DNA of 35,628 nucleotides, taken from the NCBI GenBank assembly GCA_938028845.1, contig CALIZJ010000255.1, forward strand, positions 1 through 35,628, in the 5' to 3' direction. Position numbers and translations under genes: made by a program. Source of the stretch: an uncultured Blautia sp. (GTDB taxonomy: Bacteria > Bacillota > Clostridia > Lachnospirales > Lachnospiraceae). The notes beneath the pieces were generated by a model, which made no database searches, had not been told where the DNA came from, and saw only the letters and a list, made by a program, of their open reading frames with translations. Of the stretch, positions 32,021 to 35,628 are shown in pieces; the stretch's first letter is position 1, and the number at the start of each line of letters is the position of its first letter.

Positions 32021-32932
32021 GTGAAACAGGAAGTGAAAGAAAAATTCAGCCAGTTACTGGGGGCGCAGAATGTATATTTGGATGAACCGATGTGCCGCCA
32101 TACCACCTTTCGGATCGGGGGACCAGCAGATTATTTTCTGGTTCCGGAATCATACGGGCAGATTCGTGAGATACTGAATATTTGCAGGGAAGAGAATCTT
32201 CCCTATTTTATTCTGGGAAATGGAAGCAATCTTTTGGTGAGTGACCTGGGTTATCGTGGGGTCATTATCCAGATATTTAGGAACAGCAATCAGATTTCAG
32301 TAGAGGGAGAAAAAATTCGTGCCGGCGCAGGCGCTTTGCTTTCTGCTATTGCCGCAGCAGCTAAAAATGCATCCCTTACCGGATTTGAATTCGCCGGAGG
32401 GATTCCCGGAACGATAGGCGGCGCGGTTGTGATGAACGCCGGGGCGTACGGCGGCGAGCTGAAGGATGTTCTTTGTGAAGTGACGGTTATGACGAAAGAC
32501 GGCGAGATTCTTACGATTCCGGCAGAAAAGCTGGAGCTGGGCTACCGTACCAGTATCATAAAAAAGGCAGGCTATCTGGTTTTAGAGGCGGTTCTTTCTT
32601 TGAAAAAAGGCGACCCGGAAAAGATTGCCGCATATATGAAAGAACTCAGCCAGATGCGCATCAGTAAGCAGCCCTTAGAGTATCCCAGTGCAGGAAGTAC
32701 TTTTAAACGGCCCCAGGGATATTTTGCAGGCAAGCTGATCATGGAGAGCGGCCTTCGCGGGTACCGTGTGGGCGGCGCTCAGGTATCGGAAAAACACTGC
32801 GGCTTTGTGATCAATACAGGAAATGCCTGTGCCAGAGACGTAAAAGATCTGATGGACGATGTGATCGAGCGGGTTTATGAAAAGTTCGGTGTAACCCTTG
32901 AGCCGGAAGTGAAATTTTTAGGAGATTTTTAA
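32021..32932 (+). CDS. murB: UDP-N-acetylenolpyruvoylglucosamine reductase
   Basis: FAD- and NADPH-dependent enzyme of peptidoglycan precursor synthesis, 303 residues (type IIb-like length). FAD-site stretches are CRHTTFRIGGPADYFLVP, LGNGSNLLVSD and GIPGTIGGAVVMNAGAYGGE. Catalytic residues: Arg176 in GYRTS, Ser226 in AGSTFKRP and Glu296 in LEPEVKFLG. The start is GTG 32021 with AGAGGGA about 9 bases before. It is followed by the leader motif (copy B) and rapZ. Confidence 0.97.
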   Translation: MKQEVKEKFSQLLGAQNVYLDEPMCRHTTFRIGGPADYFLVPESYGQIREILNICREENLPYFILGNGSNLLVSDLGYRGVIIQIFRNSNQISVEGEKIRAGAGALLSAIAAAAKNASLTGFEFAGGIPGTIGGAVVMNAGAYGGELKDVLCEVTVMTKDGEILTIPAEKLELGYRTSIIKKAGYLVLEAVLSLKKGDPEKIAAYMKELSQMRISKQPLEYPSAGSTFKRPQGYFAGKLIMESGLRGYRVGGAQVSEKHCGFVINTGNACARDVKDLMDDVIERVYEKFGVTLEPEVKFLGDF

Positions 32933-32945
32933 CGGAAGAGGAAAT

Positions 32946-33006
32946 TTGAAAGTAAACTTTCAGATCTGCCTTGAGGACGCGGCGTAAGCGTTAAGAGGAG
33001 GAAAGA
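32946..33006 (+). promoter_or_regulatory. Leader motif copy B, ahead of rapZ
   Basis: This aligns without gaps to 22543-22603 and has the same distance to the start codon. TCTGCCT (32965-32971) can pair with the Shine-Dalgarno AGGAGGA (32996-33002) apart from one mismatch. The inner hairpin GACGC/GCGTT (32976-32980 with 32988-32992) is fully paired here, counting one G-T. Confidence 0.6.
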
Positions 33007-33888
33007 ATGCGTTTTGTAATAGTGACAGGGCTATCTGGGGCTGGAAAGACGACTGCTCTTAAAATGCTGGAAGATGCCCACTATTTTTGTGTGGATAATC
33101 TGCCCATTCCCTTATTGGAGAAATTCGCTTCTTTAATGAGCGAGGTGGATAAGGGGGAAGCGCAGAATGTGGCTCTTGGAATTGATGCCAGAAGCGGAAG
33201 TTCTTTAGATGAGCTTGAGATGCTCCTTGACAGGATGAAAAGCCTGGGATACGAGTTTAAGATCCTGTTTTTGGATGCAGAGGACAGAGTTCTCGTCAAG
33301 CGTTATAAAGAGACCAGACGCAGCCATCCCCTTACTGCTAATGGAAGAGTGGACGAAGGAATCCGCCTGGAGCGTAAGCGGATGAACTTTTTAAAAGAAA
33401 GGGCGGATTATATCATTGATACCACCCATCTTTTAACCAGAGAGCTTAAGGAAGAGATAGAAAAAATATTTATTGATAACAAAGATTTCCAGAATCTAGT
33501 GATTTCTGTGCTGTCCTTTGGGTTTAAATATGGAATCCCATCAGATGCGGATCTGGTGTTTGATGTACGTTTCCTGCCCAATCCTTATTATGTGGATGAG
33601 TTAAGGCCGCTGACCGGAATGGATGAGGGCGTATATCAGTATGTGATGGACAACGATGTGGCGCGGCAGTTTGCAGACAAGCTTGAAGACATGGTGAAAT
33701 TTTTAATCCCCCATTATATCAGGGAGGGGAAAACCAGTCTGGTGATCGCTATTGGCTGTACCGGAGGCAAGCACAGATCTGTGACCCTTGCCAGAGTTCT
33801 TTACAGCCGGCTTACAGAGATAAAGGAATACGGTTTAAGGCTGGAGCACAGGGATATTGAAAAGGATCGTATTGTAAAAGGACAGTAG
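33007..33888 (+). CDS. rapZ: RNase adapter/nucleotide-binding protein RapZ (YvcJ)
   Basis: P-loop NTPase of 293 residues. Walker A is GLSGAGKT at 8-15. The N-terminal kinase-like domain has CVDNLPIPLLEKF and ETRRSHPL ... RKRMNFLKERADYIIDTT. The C-terminal domain has FGFKYGIPSDADLVFDVRFLPNPYYVDELRPLTG and AIGCTGGKHRSVTLAR, the RapZ RNA/metabolite-binding region. In E. coli RapZ guides RNase E to GlmZ sRNA; the Gram-positive YvcJ binds nucleotides and its role is less clear. It lies between murB and whiA; the usual neighbour yvcK is missing here. Confidence 0.95.
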   Translation: MRFVIVTGLSGAGKTTALKMLEDAHYFCVDNLPIPLLEKFASLMSEVDKGEAQNVALGIDARSGSSLDELEMLLDRMKSLGYEFKILFLDAEDRVLVKRYKETRRSHPLTANGRVDEGIRLERKRMNFLKERADYIIDTTHLLTRELKEEIEKIFIDNKDFQNLVISVLSFGFKYGIPSDADLVFDVRFLPNPYYVDELRPLTGMDEGVYQYVMDNDVARQFADKLEDMVKFLIPHYIREGKTSLVIAIGCTGGKHRSVTLARVLYSRLTEIKEYGLRLEHRDIEKDRIVKGQ

Positions 33889-33927
33889 TATTTTGAACTG
33901 CTGCAGACAGAAGGAGAGGTATGGGAA

Positions 33928-34875
33928 ATGTCTTTTTCGGGGATGGTGAAAGAAGAACTTTCCAGGCAGATCGGTACGGGGCTGCATTGTCAGATAGCGG
34001 AAACAGCAGCGCTTTTAAGCTGCTGCGGCAGACTGGCTGATGACGGGACCCTCCGCTTTCAGACAGAAAATGAGACAGTTCTAAGAAAATACTTTACATT
34101 GCTGCAAAAAACCTTTAATATAAAGACAGAAGTTTCCGTCCGGGAAAATAAATATCTGAAAAAGGGAACGGTATATTTTATCGAACTATCCGACCCGGAG
34201 CAGGTCCAGGCTGTTCTTCAGAGTACGAAGCTAAAAAGGGACGTAGAAAACGGAGAAGCATTATCCTTTTGCAACGGGCTGGTCACGCAGCAGAGCTGCT
34301 GCAAAAGGGCGTTTGTCCGGGGGGCTTTTTTATCATCCGGCTCCATAAGCGATCCCAGGAAGGGATACCATTTTGAAATCGTATGCCAGGATGAAAAAAA
34401 GGCAAAGCAGCTTCAGGAAATTATTCGCAGTTTTCAAGTCGATGCAAAGATTGTTCTGCGCAAGAAATCATATGTGGTCTATGTGAAAGAAGGCGCACAG
34501 ATCGTAGATATGCTGGCGGTCATGGAAGCAAACGTGGCATTGATGGACCTGGAAAACATCCGTATACTGAAAGAAATGCGAAATTCAGTAAACAGGAAAG
34601 TAAATTGTGAAACTGCAAATATTAATAAGACGGTAAATGCAGCGGTAAAGCAAGTGGAGGATATAAAGCTGATCCAGAATACCATAGGCTTTGAGAGTCT
34701 GAACGAAGGTCTTGCCCAGATTGCCCAATTGCGGCTGCAGTATCCGGAATCTACACTAAAAGAATTAGGTTTAATGTTGGTCCCGCAGGTTGGCAAGTCA
34801 GGCGTGAACCACCGCCTGCGTAAGCTCAGTGAAATTGCAGATGGGCTGCGGGAAAACAAGGAGGAGTTATTATGA
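33928..34875 (+). CDS. whiA: WhiA, DNA-binding cell division/sporulation regulator
   Basis: A 315-residue protein. The N-terminal homing-endonuclease-like (LAGLIDADG-fold) domain is seen in CCKRAFVRGAFLSSGSISDPRKGYHFEIVC. The C-terminal helix-turn-helix is in STLKELGLMLVPQVGKSGVNHRLRKLSEIA, with ENIRILKEMRNSVNRKVNCETANINKTVNAAVKQ before it, all typical of WhiA. It affects division and chromosome segregation in Firmicutes. GGAGAGG precedes the start. Its stop overlaps the next start (ATGA). Confidence 0.96.
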   Translation: MSFSGMVKEELSRQIGTGLHCQIAETAALLSCCGRLADDGTLRFQTENETVLRKYFTLLQKTFNIKTEVSVRENKYLKKGTVYFIELSDPEQVQAVLQSTKLKRDVENGEALSFCNGLVTQQSCCKRAFVRGAFLSSGSISDPRKGYHFEIVCQDEKKAKQLQEIIRSFQVDAKIVLRKKSYVVYVKEGAQIVDMLAVMEANVALMDLENIRILKEMRNSVNRKVNCETANINKTVNAAVKQVEDIKLIQNTIGFESLNEGLAQIAQLRLQYPESTLKELGLMLVPQVGKSGVNHRLRKLSEIADGLRENKEELL

Positions 34876-35126
34876 TTAAAAAACCAATCACCATTAATTT
34901 ATCCACTGGTCTTGAGGCGCGCCCTGTTGCGCAGTTAGTACAGGTGGCGAGTCAGTTTAACAGTGAAATTCATGTTGAGATTGGCGAAAAGAAAGTGAAT
35001 GCCAAAAGCATTATGGGGATGATGACACTGGGCTTGGACGCAGGTGAAGAGATCACTCTTTCTGCTAACGGAGAAGATGAAGAGGCTGCTATGTGCAGCA
35101 TTGAAAAATATTTGAGCAATCAATAA
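34872..35126 (+). CDS. crh: Crh-like HPr-family protein with Glu at position 15
   Basis: An 84-residue HPr fold. The active-site segment is GLEARPVAQ, so residue 15 is Glu where HPr has the phosphoryl-accepting His and B. subtilis Crh has Gln. The regulatory Ser46 is kept in AKSIMGMMTLG. Such a protein cannot take phosphate from Enzyme I but can be phosphorylated at Ser46 by HPr kinase and act as a CcpA cofactor. The position after whiA is the same as crh in B. subtilis (yvcJ-yvcK-whiA-crh), which supports the name. Translation is coupled to whiA. The role is inferred from family and context. Confidence 0.85.
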   Translation: MIKKPITINLSTGLEARPVAQLVQVASQFNSEIHVEIGEKKVNAKSIMGMMTLGLDAGEEITLSANGEDEEAAMCSIEKYLSNQ

Positions 35127-35166
35127 TTGGAAAATAAGGCTGTATTGTTTATAGAACAAGAAAGAA

Positions 35167-35202
35167 ATGCCAGGGAAGGAAGACCGCTCCCTGGCATTTT
35201 TT
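35167..35202 (+). terminator. Intrinsic terminator after the crh-like gene
   Basis: A perfect 10-bp stem, ATGCCAGGGA (35167-35176) with TCCCTGGCAT (35188-35197), is followed by TTTTTT. Confidence 0.92.
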
Positions 35203-35238
35203 ATGAAGAAAACCGATGTGCTGATAAAAAAGGTGGGG

Positions 35239-35628
35239 TCAGATCCCTTTTTGGCCGGCTTTGGAGAATCTTGTGAACAAAAGAGGGTAAATGATCAGAA
35301 TCCATGCCACCACAAGAAAATACCGTATAAAAGAGGCGGGCAGAGAAGTTCCGATAAGGGGCTTTAATCCTTCCTGGATGCAGAGTGTGACCAAAAGACC
35401 CAGGATCAGCCGGAATATTTTATGTGAAAGCTGTTTTGGAGGCGTGAACTGGATAAAACGGCTTTCTATATAAAAACCAAGGGCAAAAGCAGCTCCGGCG
35501 CCGGCTGCTTTTAAACAGTCCTGGGCATAGGCGAGTTCTATGGTTCCATTTTTATTTAAAAATACCGCATATATGCACAGAAGAAGAGAAAGTACCGCCA
35601 TGATTATAGAAATCCGTCCTTCTTTTCC
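35239..35628 (-). CDS. C-terminal part of a multi-span membrane protein, probably PAP2-family phosphatase (5' truncated by window edge)
   Basis: The frame stays open to the right edge, so the ATG at 35601 is internal or uncertain. The visible 130 residues hold about four hydrophobic segments. The pattern GAAFALGFYIESRFIQF, then a Lys-Pro helix (LKPLIG) and SFIRYFLVVAWILIIYPLLFTR resembles the C-terminal half of clostridial PAP2 membrane phosphatases (undecaprenyl-diphosphatase-like). The catalytic PAP2 motifs would lie outside the window, so the call is provisional. It converges with the crh-like gene. Confidence 0.55.
   Translation of the reverse strand, partial: GKEGRISIIMAVLSLLLCIYAVFLNKNGTIELAYAQDCLKAAGAGAAFALGFYIESRFIQFTPPKQLSHKIFRLILGLLVTLCIQEGLKPLIGTSLPASFIRYFLVVAWILIIYPLLFTRFSKAGQKGI

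Noticed and set aside
1..35628. CRISPR array, tRNA or rRNA genes
   Set aside because: No regularly spaced direct repeats of CRISPR type and no tRNA or rRNA sequence were noticed; the short tandem repeat at 23997-24101 is coding.

Overview
The window looks like chromosomal DNA from an endospore-forming, low-to-mid GC Gram-positive bacterium of the class Clostridia, most like Lachnospiraceae. The evidence is the forespore genes (spoIIAA-spoIIAB-sigF, a spoVA cluster, a probable small acid-soluble spore protein), ECF-type vitamin transporters behind FMN and preQ1 riboswitches, a T-box ahead of valS, and the rapZ-whiA-crh-like gene order of Firmicutes. I do not assign a genus. I see no rRNA, tRNA, CRISPR array, transposase or prophage genes.

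Layout. 1-1690: end of a fibronectin-III surface protein, then an FMN riboswitch and ribU. 2153-5774: a GNAT acetyltransferase, a D-lactate/VanH-type dehydrogenase behind a promoter-leader-terminator arrangement, a Nudix hydrolase and a Gfo/Idh/MocA oxidoreductase. 5853-7256 (minus): RsmF-type rRNA methyltransferase. 7640-10249: a PadR-controlled envelope operon (PadR, DUF1700, DUF4097, PspC) ending in a probable SASP gene. 10361-16014: cdd and deoC (nucleoside salvage), then an ABC ATPase and an FtsX-type permease carrying a roughly 450-residue coiled coil. 16038-21082: T-box, valS, and an LTA-synthase-like sulfatase. 21137-24161: folC, a 50-residue unknown protein, and a zinc-ribbon/TPR membrane protein with a Gly-Tyr-Glu-Asp-Thr tail.

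24258-31060 is a sporulation region. spoIIAA-spoIIAB-sigF runs rightward; the spoVA genes lie on the opposite strand in the unusual order AB-AC-AD-AE-AA. Between them sit queT with its riboswitch and a two-gene cassette (ribbon-helix-helix-like protein plus Uma2 nuclease) with tandem promoters that each carry the same palindrome. 31148-35126 (plus): tcdA, murB, rapZ, whiA and a Crh-like HPr protein with Glu at the usual His15. The right edge holds the end of a probable PAP2-type membrane phosphatase on the minus strand.

The least expected signals are: (1) a 64-nt leader, alignable without gaps, ahead of two unrelated genes (the 50-aa gene and rapZ), with potential to mask the Shine-Dalgarno sequence; (2) twin palindromic operators at the RHH-Uma2 cassette; (3) a consensus promoter in the spoVAC-spoVAB gap pointing antisense to spoVAB; (4) the symmetric coiled-coil hairpin in the FtsX-type permease; (5) the Glu15 Crh-like protein. 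All functional statements are inferred from sequence reading; no database search was run.
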